Shown here piece after piece: positions 44,551 through 53,617 of a stretch of 64,000 nt of DNA. The translations under genes were made by a program, and so were the position numbers. This DNA comes from an uncultured Flavobacteriales bacterium. GTDB lineage: Bacteria > Bacteroidota > Bacteroidia > Flavobacteriales_D > Crocinitomicaceae. The notes beneath the pieces were generated by a model. That model had not been told where the DNA came from, searched no databases, and saw only the letters and a list, made by a program, of their open reading frames with translations. The DNA is taken from positions 164,095 through 228,094 of the forward strand of contig CAJXJK010000008.1 in the NCBI GenBank assembly GCA_913054135.1. The letters run 5' to 3'. Numbering within the stretch: position 1 is the stretch's first letter; each line of letters begins with the position of its first letter.

Positions 44551-45900
44551 CTAAATCTTTGGAAACTTGATTACGAATGTTGTTCCATCAGTCCTATTTT
44601 TAAGAAAAATTTCAGCATTATGTTTCCATAATATTTGTTTGATGACACTCAGACCAATGCCACTTCCTGATTCTCGCGTAGTGTAAAATGGCATAAAAAC
44701 ATTCGCGCGGCTATCCTCCGGGATCCCCACTCCATTGTCAATAAACTTTAGCACAAAATTTCTATTCTGTGAATTGACCTCAATCCTTATCTGCTTATCA
44801 GCTATTGGCTTTTCCTCAAATGCATGAATACTATTTAATAACAGATTAGAGAAGACTTGATCCATTTGCCAGCTATCACCTTTGAAGTTTTCGTTTAATG
44901 AATCGCCCTCAACAACCACCTCGACATTGTTCTTCTGAAGCTCTTCATTATACAGTACTAATACTCTCTCAATTTCATCCGACCATATTATGTTCTCTAA
45001 TTTTGGCTCAGGCAAGCGTTGTAAGGTGCGATACCTTTCTGAATAGGTTTGAAGAGATTGGCTGCGTTCTAATACAATATCAAGGGCTTTTTGCATGGAT
45101 GTTTTCACCTTTTCATTCTCTTCTATCTTATTCAATTGATCCTGAAGTGTGCTGGTTAAAGATATTATTGGAGATATACCATTAAGGATTTCATGTGATA
45201 TGACTTTACCAAAATTCACCCATGTCTCAAAGTTATTTCCAGAACCTGTATTTCCTACATTGCCCAAAACGATTAGGGTAAAAGGAGAATCAACATGTTT
45301 AAACTTCCTCACATGGACATGGATTTCATTACCCAAGTATTCTCTAAAGGTCTGCTGATTTATCAAGAAGTTTGAAGAATTAGTGGCTTGAACTATGCTT
45401 TGAGAAATAGCTTGTCCAACCAGATCTAAATCTTCCATTTTCTCAAGCTTAGAGATTTTTAGAAGCTCAAAAGCAGCACTATTTTTTAATACAACATCAC
45501 CTTGATGGTTGAACAACACAAGGCCGGTAACTATTGAATCAAGTATCAAATCGTTCAGTGCTTTCGCTTGGTGATAAGAATTAGAATGCTGCGCGTGTTG
45601 AGTTTTAATCTTTTCCATTTCAGAAAGAAGCTGAGAATACCTGCTTCTGGAGTTTTTTTCTTCAAACGAATTACCATAATCTTCATACTTCAAAGCTTCT
45701 AACCAACGCGAAAGATCGCCATTCGTTCTCTGAAGAAAATTGTACATTTCAAGGGTAACTAAGATTATAGTAGTATACAATATAAGCTGAGAGAATATCC
45801 ATTCTGAATCCAGAAAAATTAGGCCAGAAAGAAAACAGGCCCCTAGCAGGATTGTAACTCTTAGTAGCAATCCCCAACCAAATACATTCACTTTAATCAT
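44551..45900 (-). CDS. Membrane sensor histidine kinase (NtrY/NtrB-like)
   Basis: A 449-aa sensor kinase. Two N-terminal transmembrane helices (LLLRVTILLGACFLSGLIFL and the next hydrophobic stretch) are separated by almost no periplasmic loop, so the signal is probably sensed in the membrane or cytoplasm. A PAS-like region (about 105-210) precedes the H-box KVISHEILNGISPIISL near 230. The ATPase part has the N-box NLLLNSIHAF, G1 DNGVGIPE, the F-box FMPFYTT and G2 GSGIGLSVIK. It is co-translated with the NtrC-type regulator: start and stop overlap in ATGA at 45897-45900. It would phosphorylate that regulator. Confidence 0.93.
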   Translation of the reverse strand: MIKVNVFGWGLLLRVTILLGACFLSGLIFLDSEWIFSQLILYTTIILVTLEMYNFLQRTNGDLSRWLEALKYEDYGNSFEEKNSRSRYSQLLSEMEKIKTQHAQHSNSYHQAKALNDLILDSIVTGLVLFNHQGDVVLKNSAAFELLKISKLEKMEDLDLVGQAISQSIVQATNSSNFLINQQTFREYLGNEIHVHVRKFKHVDSPFTLIVLGNVGNTGSGNNFETWVNFGKVISHEILNGISPIISLTSTLQDQLNKIEENEKVKTSMQKALDIVLERSQSLQTYSERYRTLQRLPEPKLENIIWSDEIERVLVLYNEELQKNNVEVVVEGDSLNENFKGDSWQMDQVFSNLLLNSIHAFEEKPIADKQIRIEVNSQNRNFVLKFIDNGVGIPEDSRANVFMPFYTTRESGSGIGLSVIKQILWKHNAEIFLKNRTDGTTFVIKFPKI

Positions 45901-47276
45901 AATCCGTACTTTTCTAATCTTCTATATAAGGCAGCTCTGGTCAGACCAAGTTCTTTAGATGCCCTAGTCATATTACCTTGATGTATTTGTAGCGCCTCCT
46001 CTATTAGTTTTTTCTCCATCCGATCCAAATTGAGATCTAAGTCTGATTCACTAGTCTTATTTTTCACCCTTCTTGGAACAAGATCCGAAGCCTGAATTTT
46101 GCTGCCTGTAGACATCAGAACAGCCCTCTCAACTGCGTGCTGAAGCTCTCTAACATTACCGGGCCAATTATACTCCGTAGCTCTTTTCAACACGTCTTGA
46201 TGAATTTGAATATCAGGCAGTCCATATTTTTCGCCGTACTGGCTCTTGAAAAAATCAATCAATTCAGGAATATCTTCTTTTCGCTCACGCAAAGAGGGTA
46301 CTTGAATTTCAACCGTATTAATACGATACAGTAAATCCTGCCTGAATTTATTGCCATCCAGAAGTTGATTCACAGACAGATTTGTGGCAGAAATCAACCG
46401 AACATCAATTTGCACGGCTTTTGTAGAACCGACCTGAATAACCTCTCTATTCTGAAGTACAGAAAGCATCTTTGCTTGCATAGACAAGGATAAATTTCCT
46501 ATTTCATCTAAAAACAAGGTCCCTTTATCAGCAAGCGTTATCCTACCCATTTTCTCTTCATTCAAGCCAGTGTATGAACCCTTTTTGGCTCCAAACATTT
46601 CAGACTCGAATAACTGCTCGTGAATTGAACCTAAATCTATTTTTATAAATGGAGATTCCTTCCTTAATGATTCCTCATGAATTGCCTGAGCAACCAATTC
46701 TTTCCCTGTACCATTTTCTCCTAAGATCAGCACACTTGCATCCGATTCTGCTATCCTTGATATTTTATCTCTTAACAACATCATAGCGTTGGACGACCCA
46801 ATCATACCCTGATTCCCCCTTGACGGCTGTTCCTCCTTGTAGTATTTGTTTTCAGCTACAAGTGTTGCGACTTTGACCTCACTTTTTTTCAGTTTCAAGG
46901 CATTGGAAACCGTTATTAAGAGGCGTTGATTGGACCAGGGTTTCTGAATAAAATCAACAGCACCAAACTTCATACAGTTCACGACCAAATCAATTTCACC
47001 ATAAGCTGTCATTACTACAATTGGAAGAGCATACCTTTTTCCATGAATATCGGACAAAAGCTCCAGTCCTTCTTTCCCATCCATGGAACCTTTAGAATAG
47101 TTCATGTCCATGATGAGAAGATCTGGGTTCTCTTTTTCTATAGAAGGAATAACATGATCAGGATTATCAATTGTGATGACTTTTTTAACGCGGTCTTCAA
47201 AAACCAATTCCATTGTTTCAAGTATTCGTTTATCATCATCTAGAATAAGCAGTGTGCTATCAAACGGGTTTTCCAT
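45897..47276 (-). CDS. NtrC-family sigma-54-dependent response regulator
   Basis: A 459-aa enhancer-binding activator. The receiver (about 8-125) has LILDDDKR, Asp in LLIMDMNYSKGSMDG and the KPW Lys. The AAA+ domain (about 160-390) has Walker A GENGTGKELVAQAIH, Walker B TLFLDEIGNLS and the R-finger region. The sigma-54 contact loop is present but reads GSYTGL instead of GAFTGA. A Fis-type helix-turn-helix closes the protein (GNMTRASKELGLTRAALYRR). It forms an operon with the kinase and is divergent from the TonB_C/efflux operon, whose upstream region holds an inverted repeat and a -24/-12 promoter, its likely target. Confidence 0.95.
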   Translation of the reverse strand: MENPFDSTLLILDDDKRILETMELVFEDRVKKVITIDNPDHVIPSIEKENPDLLIMDMNYSKGSMDGKEGLELLSDIHGKRYALPIVVMTAYGEIDLVVNCMKFGAVDFIQKPWSNQRLLITVSNALKLKKSEVKVATLVAENKYYKEEQPSRGNQGMIGSSNAMMLLRDKISRIAESDASVLILGENGTGKELVAQAIHEESLRKESPFIKIDLGSIHEQLFESEMFGAKKGSYTGLNEEKMGRITLADKGTLFLDEIGNLSLSMQAKMLSVLQNREVIQVGSTKAVQIDVRLISATNLSVNQLLDGNKFRQDLLYRINTVEIQVPSLRERKEDIPELIDFFKSQYGEKYGLPDIQIHQDVLKRATEYNWPGNVRELQHAVERAVLMSTGSKIQASDLVPRRVKNKTSESDLDLNLDRMEKKLIEEALQIHQGNMTRASKELGLTRAALYRRLEKYGL

Positions 47277-47280
47277 GGTC

Positions 47281-47288
47281 TAAAGATA
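47281..47288 (-). promoter_or_regulatory. -7-like box of the regulator/kinase operon
   Basis: Minus strand TATCTTTA, one mismatch to TAnnTTTG, 4 nt before the regulator ATG. The position expected for its -33 element falls inside the left arm of the inverted repeat, which could let the regulator repress itself. Confidence 0.35.
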
Positions 47289-47300
47289 GTGAAAAGTGTA

Positions 47301-47351
47301 CGATAATGAACGTATAGTGTACGAATTCGAACTATTAATCGTTCATTATCG
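47301..47351. promoter_or_regulatory. Perfect 12-bp inverted repeat, candidate enhancer for the NtrC-type regulator
   Basis: Arms CGATAATGAACG (47301-47312) and CGTTCATTATCG (47340-47351) are exact inverse complements 27 nt apart. Between them lies an imperfect palindrome centred on CGAATTCG with flanking TAGT/ACTA. The centre is about 100 nt upstream of the start predicted from the -24/-12 promoter, a usual distance for sigma-54 enhancers. Confidence 0.6.
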
Positions 47352-47397
47352 ATCATGAAAATTTTCTATCTAACTGATTTACAGCACTTGTTGTTTT

Positions 47398-47414
47398 TTG
47401 GCACGGATATTACT
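47398..47414 (+). promoter_or_regulatory. Candidate sigma-54 (-24/-12) promoter of the efflux operon
   Basis: TTGGCACG-GATA-TTACT; the -24 half is perfect, the -12 half has one mismatch (A for G in TTGC). The predicted start is near 47425, 55 nt before ATG 47480. Context (NtrC-type gene and inverted repeat next door) supports it strongly. Confidence 0.65.
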
Positions 47415-47479
47415 TAGCTGATATCAAATAATAATTGAAGAGTGTAAAACAAAAAGCATCCTTTACTAAAACAAAAATT

Positions 47480-47818
47480 ATGAAAAAGTTAATTATGACA
47501 AGTTTAATGATGGTAAGCGCGATTGCTTTCTGTCATACCGAAAACAATTCAAGTACATCTAACAATTTAAATGCAACAAAAAATTTCAGCGCTTATCCTG
47601 AAGATGCCACTAATAACAATGTTGAAGGGACCGTATTTGTATACTTTGAGGTTGCAAATGGCTTCGCTAATAACATCACTGTTACGCATTCTGTTTCTCC
47701 TAGTTTAGATAATGCAGCTGTTGATATGGTTTTAGGTTTTACACCTGAATACCTTGAGAGATTGGAAGATTCTGGTAAAAAACAATACATCCTTCCAGTA
47801 GAATTCGACATAAGATAA
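47480..47818 (+). CDS. Small exported TonB C-terminal-like protein
   Basis: A 112-aa protein. The start is ATG 47480, giving a signal peptide (KKLIMTSLMMVSAIAFC); the frame is open from a TTG at 47435 without a plausible start. After a Ser/Asn-rich linker the C-terminal ~70 residues follow the TonB_C plan: GTVFVYFEVANGFANNITV, a SVSPSLDNAAVDMV helix segment and a final YILPVEFDI strand. It lacks the transmembrane helix of an energy transducer, so it may be a periplasmic adaptor of unknown role. It is the first gene behind the sigma-54 promoter and 42 nt before the membrane fusion protein. Confidence 0.7.
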   Translation: MKKLIMTSLMMVSAIAFCHTENNSSTSNNLNATKNFSAYPEDATNNNVEGTVFVYFEVANGFANNITVTHSVSPSLDNAAVDMVLGFTPEYLERLEDSGKKQYILPVEFDIR

Positions 47819-47860
47819 TCCACACAGCCATTTGATCATCTAATCTGAACACACTTTTCA

Positions 47861-49117
47861 ATGGACAAAATAATTGAACAAAGCTGGCTTGCCAAAAAGA
47901 AAAATTGGATAATTGCTATTACAATCTTCCTAATCGCATTTCTAATAGTTTTTTTGGTTGCTTCACAGGATCATATACCAGAAATAGATCCAATTACAAT
48001 AAGAACAGGAACTATTGAACATGGTGATTTTCAAGAAATTGTCATTGCAAATGGTTCAGTTGAACCAAAAGTGACTGTTCTTATTGATGCTCAAGAAGGT
48101 GGTACAGTAGATAATATATTAGTTGAGGAAGGTGAATTAGTAAAAGCTGGGCAGGTATTGATACTTTTATCAAATGAAAATTTGGTACTCGAATACATGC
48201 AGAGAGAAACTCAAATAGTGGAACAAATTAACAATCTACAAAACACAAGAATAAACCTGCATCAAAACCTTTATTCAACAGAAGATCAATTGGTGGATTA
48301 TAGTAAGCAATTAGCTATAGCAAAAAAGCAGTATTACATTGATTCTACCTTGGCAAAGTCAAATGGCATATCAAGGAAAGTTTTAGAAGAGTCAAGGATT
48401 AATTATGACTTTTTAAAGACCAAGGTGAACACGCTTACAAACAGAAGAAATGACCATAGTAAAAACCATGGAAAACAAATTGAGGGGATTGATAATTCCA
48501 TTACCTTAATGGAACGTAATCTCGAACTTATTCGAGAAAAGTTGAATGAAATAAGTATCAAGGCTCCAATTTCAGGTCAATTGAACTCCTTCAATATTGA
48601 ACAAGGCCAAGTCTTACAGCAAAACCAAGCAATTGGAAGAGTTGATGTCCCTAATAAATATTGGATTCGAGCTCTTGTGGATCAACACTATCTTAACCGG
48701 CTTAACGAAGGTCAATCTGCCACTATTAGCTACGACGGGGAAACTTATAACTTATTCTTGTCAAAAGTGTTATCAACAGTGGAAAATGGTCAGATCGAGG
48801 TTTTCCTTGAATTTGAAAATGACTATCCTAAAGATTTAAGAAGAGGACAGAATTTTCAAGTACATGTTGAGGTAAGCGCCAAAGAAAAAACGTTGAAATT
48901 AGCAAAAGGAGCATTTTTTCAATCCAGTGGTGGACAGTTTGTCTACGTAATCTCTGAAGATGGAAAATCTGCCTATAAACAAGAAGTAGAACTGGGTAGA
49001 CAAAACCCTAAATACTACGAAGTAAAAGCTGGATTATCTGAGGGACAAAAAGTCATAACCTCATCATATGAAAGCTATAAGGAATACAAAGAAATTAGAT
49101 TAAAAAAAAATAACTAG
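47861..49117 (+). CDS. Periplasmic adaptor (HlyD/MacA-type membrane fusion protein)
   Basis: A 418-aa adaptor that would link the inner-membrane ABC transporter to TolC. A transmembrane anchor lies at residues 14-34 (KNWIIAITIFLIAFLIVFLV). The lipoyl half-motifs are GGTVDNILVEEGELVKAGQV near 80 and IKAPISGQLNSFNIEQGQVL near 235, with a coiled-coil hairpin (about 110-225) between them. A beta-barrel and membrane-proximal domain follow. Order with the ATPase (6-nt gap), permease and TolC gene is that of a MacAB-TolC-like tripartite system. Substrate unknown. Confidence 0.93.
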   Translation: MDKIIEQSWLAKKKNWIIAITIFLIAFLIVFLVASQDHIPEIDPITIRTGTIEHGDFQEIVIANGSVEPKVTVLIDAQEGGTVDNILVEEGELVKAGQVLILLSNENLVLEYMQRETQIVEQINNLQNTRINLHQNLYSTEDQLVDYSKQLAIAKKQYYIDSTLAKSNGISRKVLEESRINYDFLKTKVNTLTNRRNDHSKNHGKQIEGIDNSITLMERNLELIREKLNEISIKAPISGQLNSFNIEQGQVLQQNQAIGRVDVPNKYWIRALVDQHYLNRLNEGQSATISYDGETYNLFLSKVLSTVENGQIEVFLEFENDYPKDLRRGQNFQVHVEVSAKEKTLKLAKGAFFQSSGGQFVYVISEDGKSAYKQEVELGRQNPKYYEVKAGLSEGQKVITSSYESYKEYKEIRLKKNN

Positions 49118-49122
49118 AACTT

Positions 49123-49812
49123 ATGTTAGAATTAAAAAACTTAACAAAAAAATACAGATCACGAGATATTGAAACCACGGCAATAAACGGAATTGATTTG
49201 CTGATTGAAGAAGGTGAATTCGTTTCAATAATGGGAACATCAGGCTGTGGAAAATCTACACTCTTGAATCTTATAGGAATGCTTGATAAGGCTACCTCAG
49301 GGAATTACCTATTCAATAATGTTGATATTACTAACTTATCTGAGCAGGAGCGAACCAAACTAAGAAAAGAAAATATTGGATTCGTGTTTCAAAACTTCAA
49401 TTTAATTGATGAATTATCTGTCTTTGACAATGTTGCCCTTCCACTGTATTACCTAGGAATCCCAAAATCAGAACGAAAAGATCGTGTGATGAGCATTTTA
49501 GAGAAAACCGGAATCGCACATAGAGCTAAGCATTATCCTGGTCAACTTTCAGGTGGTCAACAACAAAGGGTTGCAGTTTCAAGAGCTGTTATAGCAGAAC
49601 CAAAGATGATCTTAGCAGATGAGCCTACAGGAAATCTTGATTCTCATTTTGGTAATGAAGTATTGAATTTGTTAAGCAATCTGAACGAATCTGGACACAC
49701 CATTATAATGGTAACTCATTCCAAAGATGACGCTAAACATTCAAAACGAATAGTAGAATTGCATGATGGTCAAATCATTGGCGAAACTAAACTAACTCCT
49801 AACAAACTTTAA
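49123..49812 (+). CDS. ABC transporter ATP-binding protein (MacB/LolD-type)
   Basis: A 229-aa ATPase subunit. Walker A GTSGCGKST near residue 38, Q-loop VFQNFNLIDELSVFDNV, signature LSGGQQQRVAVSRA near 142, Walker B MILADEPTGNLDS and the switch His in VTHSKDD. The Leu-Asp-rich Q-loop surroundings and DEPTGNLD are typical of the MacB/LolD/FtsE group that powers mechanotransmission rather than transport through the membrane domain itself. It pairs with the adjoining FtsX-type permease (10-nt gap). Confidence 0.96.
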   Translation: MLELKNLTKKYRSRDIETTAINGIDLLIEEGEFVSIMGTSGCGKSTLLNLIGMLDKATSGNYLFNNVDITNLSEQERTKLRKENIGFVFQNFNLIDELSVFDNVALPLYYLGIPKSERKDRVMSILEKTGIAHRAKHYPGQLSGGQQQRVAVSRAVIAEPKMILADEPTGNLDSHFGNEVLNLLSNLNESGHTIIMVTHSKDDAKHSKRIVELHDGQIIGETKLTPNKL

Positions 49813-49822
49813 TACAGCAATT

Positions 49823-52231
49823 ATGTACAAGAATTATTTCAAGATTATTCTTAGAAATATTGCTAAGAATAAGCTATACTCTTTTGTAAACATTATCGGT
49901 CTTGCCGTAGGGATTTCAGCAAGCACGCTGATAGCTCTCTTCGTTATTGATGAACTTTCATATGAAAAGCACAATGAAAATTTAGATCGTATCTATCGCG
50001 TCACTACAGTAATGGACTTCAATGGACCAATGGATGTAGCGCTGACGAATATGGCATTAGCCCCTACCCTTAAAAAAGACTACCCTGAAGTTGAGTCCTA
50101 TGCTCGTTTCTTTGGAGGCAACCGAGAAGTGGAAATAGGTTTTGATAAAACCATTTACAGCGAAACGAACATCTGGTTTACTGATAGCTGTGTTTTTGAT
50201 GTCTTTACTTATGATTTTGTTACAGGAGATAACAAAACTGCACTGGACAATCCTAATTCAATAGTACTATCTAATAAACTAGCTCAGAAAATTTTTGGTG
50301 ATTCGGATTGTATAGGAGAATTGTTGAAGATGAACAATATGAATTTGACCGTTACTGGAGTTGTAAATGAACCTCCTAATAATTCTGACATCCCAGTAAA
50401 CGCTCTAGTTTCAATAAACACACTACCCCCAGGTTTTCACACGGTGTACAACCAGGATTGGTTTAGGGTAGGGTTTTACACTTATTTATTAATGACAGAA
50501 CCTATTTCTCCAGCATCTTTCAAGCCTAAATTGGATGAAGTAAACAAAACTTATGTAGAGCCTTGGGCTGAGGCAAATGACGCATATGCAAGTCACGATT
50601 ACTCTTTAACACCACTGTCGGATGTACATTTTGATACAGGACACGACTATGACATGCCCAAAGGGAATAAAACCAATATTTACATGTTCATTATTCTTGC
50701 AATATTTCTATTGCTGATTGCGGCCTTTAATTATATCAATTTAACATTAGCACAGCAAAGCAAAAGAAGCAAAGAAGTAGGCATTAGAAAAACTCTAGGT
50801 GCGTCTAAAAAATCACTCATTTTTCAGTTTTTATTAGAATCAATGCTCTTTACTTCTATTGCAGTGGTTCTTGGATTGGCGTTAACAGAGTTATTTCTTA
50901 GCAGCTTTAACGAATTGAGTGGTAAAGACATTCATTCATTGGATTTGTTTCAGCCCTCAATAATTATTATTGAAGTAATTATTTTGATTCTTTTAGGAGT
51001 ACTTGCTGGATCCTATCCTTCATTCGTACTTTCTTCTCTTAAACCAGTCAAGGTATTATCTGGAAGTAAATCTAATCAAGGTGGAGTCGGTATTTTTAGA
51101 AAAGCACTTATTCTACTTCAATTTGCATTCTCCATTTTTATGATTTCGGCGACCTTTCTAATCGGTGACCAAATGGATCACATTCAAACAATGAATCTTG
51201 GGTTTGACCGTGAAAATTTGATTTCAGTCAACCTTCCTTCGGACACAACATCAAGGAAGATTATCGACCCTTGGGTACAAGAATTAGAAAATAACTCAAA
51301 CATAAAATCCTACTCCAGATCCGAACTACCGACAGGAGGCTCATCAGATCTAATGTTTAGAGTTGAGAAGAATAATGAAATGACCGAGTCAACCATTAAA
51401 TGCCTTTTCGTTGACGAGCATTTTGTAGATGTGCTGGGACTTGACATAAAAGAAGGAAGAAATTTCTCTCCTGATTTTCAAACGGATCAGCAAACTGCCT
51501 TCATTGTAAACGAAACTGCAGTTAAAATCTTTGGTTGGGATGACGAAGCTTTGAACAAAAGAGTTCAATGGGGATTGCTTGAGAATGGTCAAGCAGCAAA
51601 TGATGGCAAAGTAATAGGCGTTGTAAATGACTTTAATTTCTTAAGCCTCCACAATCCATTAGAACCATTGATTATCTGTTTCAATCCTTCAGGAGGAAGA
51701 AACCTTTCTATCAGATTGGCAAGTGGTGATTACCCTAACACACTAGACCAACTGGAAAGTTCTTGGAATGAACTTTTACCTAACTATGCGTTTGAATACA
51801 GTTTTTTCGATCAAGATTTAGAGGAAAACTATGAAGATGAGTCGAAAGCGTATAATGTTTTCTCATACTTTTCAATTATCTCTATTGTATTAGCCTGTCT
51901 TGGATTGTTCTCTCTTTTGAGCTTTTCAATTCAGTCTAGAGCAAAAGAGATTGGAATAAGAAAGGTACTAGGTGCAAGTATGTTCAACTTGTCATGGATT
52001 ATTGTCAAAGACTTCTTTATACTACTATGCTTTGCTTTTGTGGCAGCAACACCAATTGCACACATGCTTTGGAGTGATTGGAAGCAGGAATTCGCTTATC
52101 AGGCACCACTTCAGCCAATGAGCCTTGTTTTGGCATTCATACTAACAATTCTGTTGGCTTTGATATCAGTAGCATATCACAGTTGGAAGATTTCAAAATC
52201 TGACCCTATTACAGCTTTACAAGAAGAATGA
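49823..52231 (+). CDS. ABC transporter permease, FtsX/MacB type (duplicated)
   Basis: An 802-aa permease of the Bacteroidota type with two FtsX/MacB modules. The first has TM1 near residues 19-41 (FVNIIGLAVGISASTLIALF), a MacB_PCD periplasmic domain to about 280 and three further helices with KEVGIRKTLGAS. The second begins with a helix near 430, another periplasmic domain, and three closing helices with KEIGIRKVLGAS. Both carry the coupling-helix EVGIRKxLGAS motif for the ATPase. Its stop overlaps the TolC start by 4 nt (ATGA). The substrate (drug, peptide or lipid) cannot be told from sequence. Confidence 0.93.
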   Translation: MYKNYFKIILRNIAKNKLYSFVNIIGLAVGISASTLIALFVIDELSYEKHNENLDRIYRVTTVMDFNGPMDVALTNMALAPTLKKDYPEVESYARFFGGNREVEIGFDKTIYSETNIWFTDSCVFDVFTYDFVTGDNKTALDNPNSIVLSNKLAQKIFGDSDCIGELLKMNNMNLTVTGVVNEPPNNSDIPVNALVSINTLPPGFHTVYNQDWFRVGFYTYLLMTEPISPASFKPKLDEVNKTYVEPWAEANDAYASHDYSLTPLSDVHFDTGHDYDMPKGNKTNIYMFIILAIFLLLIAAFNYINLTLAQQSKRSKEVGIRKTLGASKKSLIFQFLLESMLFTSIAVVLGLALTELFLSSFNELSGKDIHSLDLFQPSIIIIEVIILILLGVLAGSYPSFVLSSLKPVKVLSGSKSNQGGVGIFRKALILLQFAFSIFMISATFLIGDQMDHIQTMNLGFDRENLISVNLPSDTTSRKIIDPWVQELENNSNIKSYSRSELPTGGSSDLMFRVEKNNEMTESTIKCLFVDEHFVDVLGLDIKEGRNFSPDFQTDQQTAFIVNETAVKIFGWDDEALNKRVQWGLLENGQAANDGKVIGVVNDFNFLSLHNPLEPLIICFNPSGGRNLSIRLASGDYPNTLDQLESSWNELLPNYAFEYSFFDQDLEENYEDESKAYNVFSYFSIISIVLACLGLFSLLSFSIQSRAKEIGIRKVLGASMFNLSWIIVKDFFILLCFAFVAATPIAHMLWSDWKQEFAYQAPLQPMSLVLAFILTILLALISVAYHSWKISKSDPITALQEE

Positions 52232-53577
52232 TTGGCTTTATAAAACATATAGTATTAGCTATCTGTCTCCAGTTATTTCCATTATTAGAGGGTGCATATG
52301 CTCAATCAAATGAGCTGCTGACATTGGAAGATTGTCTTGAAAAGACAATTGATAAAAATTCCGATTTCTTGTCCATCCAAAATATGGAAATAATTAGGGA
52401 GCAGAATAGAAAAATATTGAAGACCGCTTTGTTTCCCGAGCTATCATTCTCTTCTGACATCAATCAATTTGTACAGAATAGTAAAGTAGTTTTTACAGAT
52501 AACATTCTACCCGTAAGTGAGATTACTGGAGCTCGAACTTCTGGGATGACAGCTTCGGTGAATACAGGATTGAACTTAGTCGACTGGGGGCAAACTGTAG
52601 TTCAGCTTAAAGCACAAAATTACTCTTATCAAGCTCAAAACATAAAGGATAATCAAAGTAAAAATGAGATAATTTTGATGGTTTGTAAAACCTATTTCGA
52701 CTGTTTGATAAGCCAAGAAATAGGAAGAGTAGTCTATGAAAAAATTGAAAACTCTCAGCAAATCATGAGTCTTGCTGCTCTTAAAGTTGAAATTGGAGCA
52801 TCAGATAGTCTAGAGTACTATCAAGCCCTTATTAATTACGAGCAGGATGTCAACTCAGGTATTTTGGTTAATTCTATGCTAGTTGAGTCTAAAAACAATC
52901 TTAAAATTTTGGTAGGCTTGGGGTTTACTAATGAATTCAATTTGGACAATAGCCTACTAAACATCAATGATTTGAAGTTGAATTCAAGTAGTGTTTGGGA
53001 CCCTGAGACAACGCTCCAACTTATTTCTTTAGAAAATGATTTATTAGAAATCCAAAAATTGGAAAAAGCCAATAGGTGGGATATTTTACCCGACATTTCT
53101 TTGTTTGCTGGTTATGGATTCTCGAATCAAACTTTTCAAAATGGCATAGTACAACAAAATACAGCTCTTGGTTTTTCTTATGGTTTATCTGTGAACTATA
53201 GATTTGGAAGCGTTAAAAACACAATTCATCAGAACAATGTTCTCAAGATTCAAGAGTCGAATAAAATTCTACAAATCAATAATCAAAAAAACGTCGAGCA
53301 AAACGAATTTAACTCTTTGCAATTGAGAATCGAACAGTTAAGTCTATTAACAAAGAGCAGTCAAACTGTGATGATTATGACGCAACGCACATTGAAGAAT
53401 TCAATGCTGAATTATGAATTAGGATCTATGACACTCACAGATCTTCGATTTACACAAGATCAATACTTGAATTCAAAGATAGAATTGAATCGTGTGTTAG
53501 CTGACTATTTTATATGTCATCTCGAACTCTATGCACAAACAAATAATTTGGAAGAATGGATACTTCAAATCTTATAG
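52228..53577 (+). CDS. TolC-family outer membrane efflux protein
   Basis: A 449-aa outer-membrane exit duct. A signal peptide (about residues 1-25, ending YAQS) precedes the helical repeat region: LTLEDCLEKTIDKNSDF, long helices with Gln/Asn-rich heptads, a beta segment VNTGLNLVDWGQTV, and the second repeat with FAGYGFSNQTFQNG and LSVNYRFG. It completes the tripartite efflux system with the upstream adaptor and ABC subunits. Its stop is 40 nt before the next ATG; the operon may continue. Confidence 0.93.
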   Translation: MIGFIKHIVLAICLQLFPLLEGAYAQSNELLTLEDCLEKTIDKNSDFLSIQNMEIIREQNRKILKTALFPELSFSSDINQFVQNSKVVFTDNILPVSEITGARTSGMTASVNTGLNLVDWGQTVVQLKAQNYSYQAQNIKDNQSKNEIILMVCKTYFDCLISQEIGRVVYEKIENSQQIMSLAALKVEIGASDSLEYYQALINYEQDVNSGILVNSMLVESKNNLKILVGLGFTNEFNLDNSLLNINDLKLNSSSVWDPETTLQLISLENDLLEIQKLEKANRWDILPDISLFAGYGFSNQTFQNGIVQQNTALGFSYGLSVNYRFGSVKNTIHQNNVLKIQESNKILQINNQKNVEQNEFNSLQLRIEQLSLLTKSSQTVMIMTQRTLKNSMLNYELGSMTLTDLRFTQDQYLNSKIELNRVLADYFICHLELYAQTNNLEEWILQIL

Positions 53578-53617
53578 CATACAATTAAAAGAAAATAATT
53601 TAAACCAACTTAAAGTT

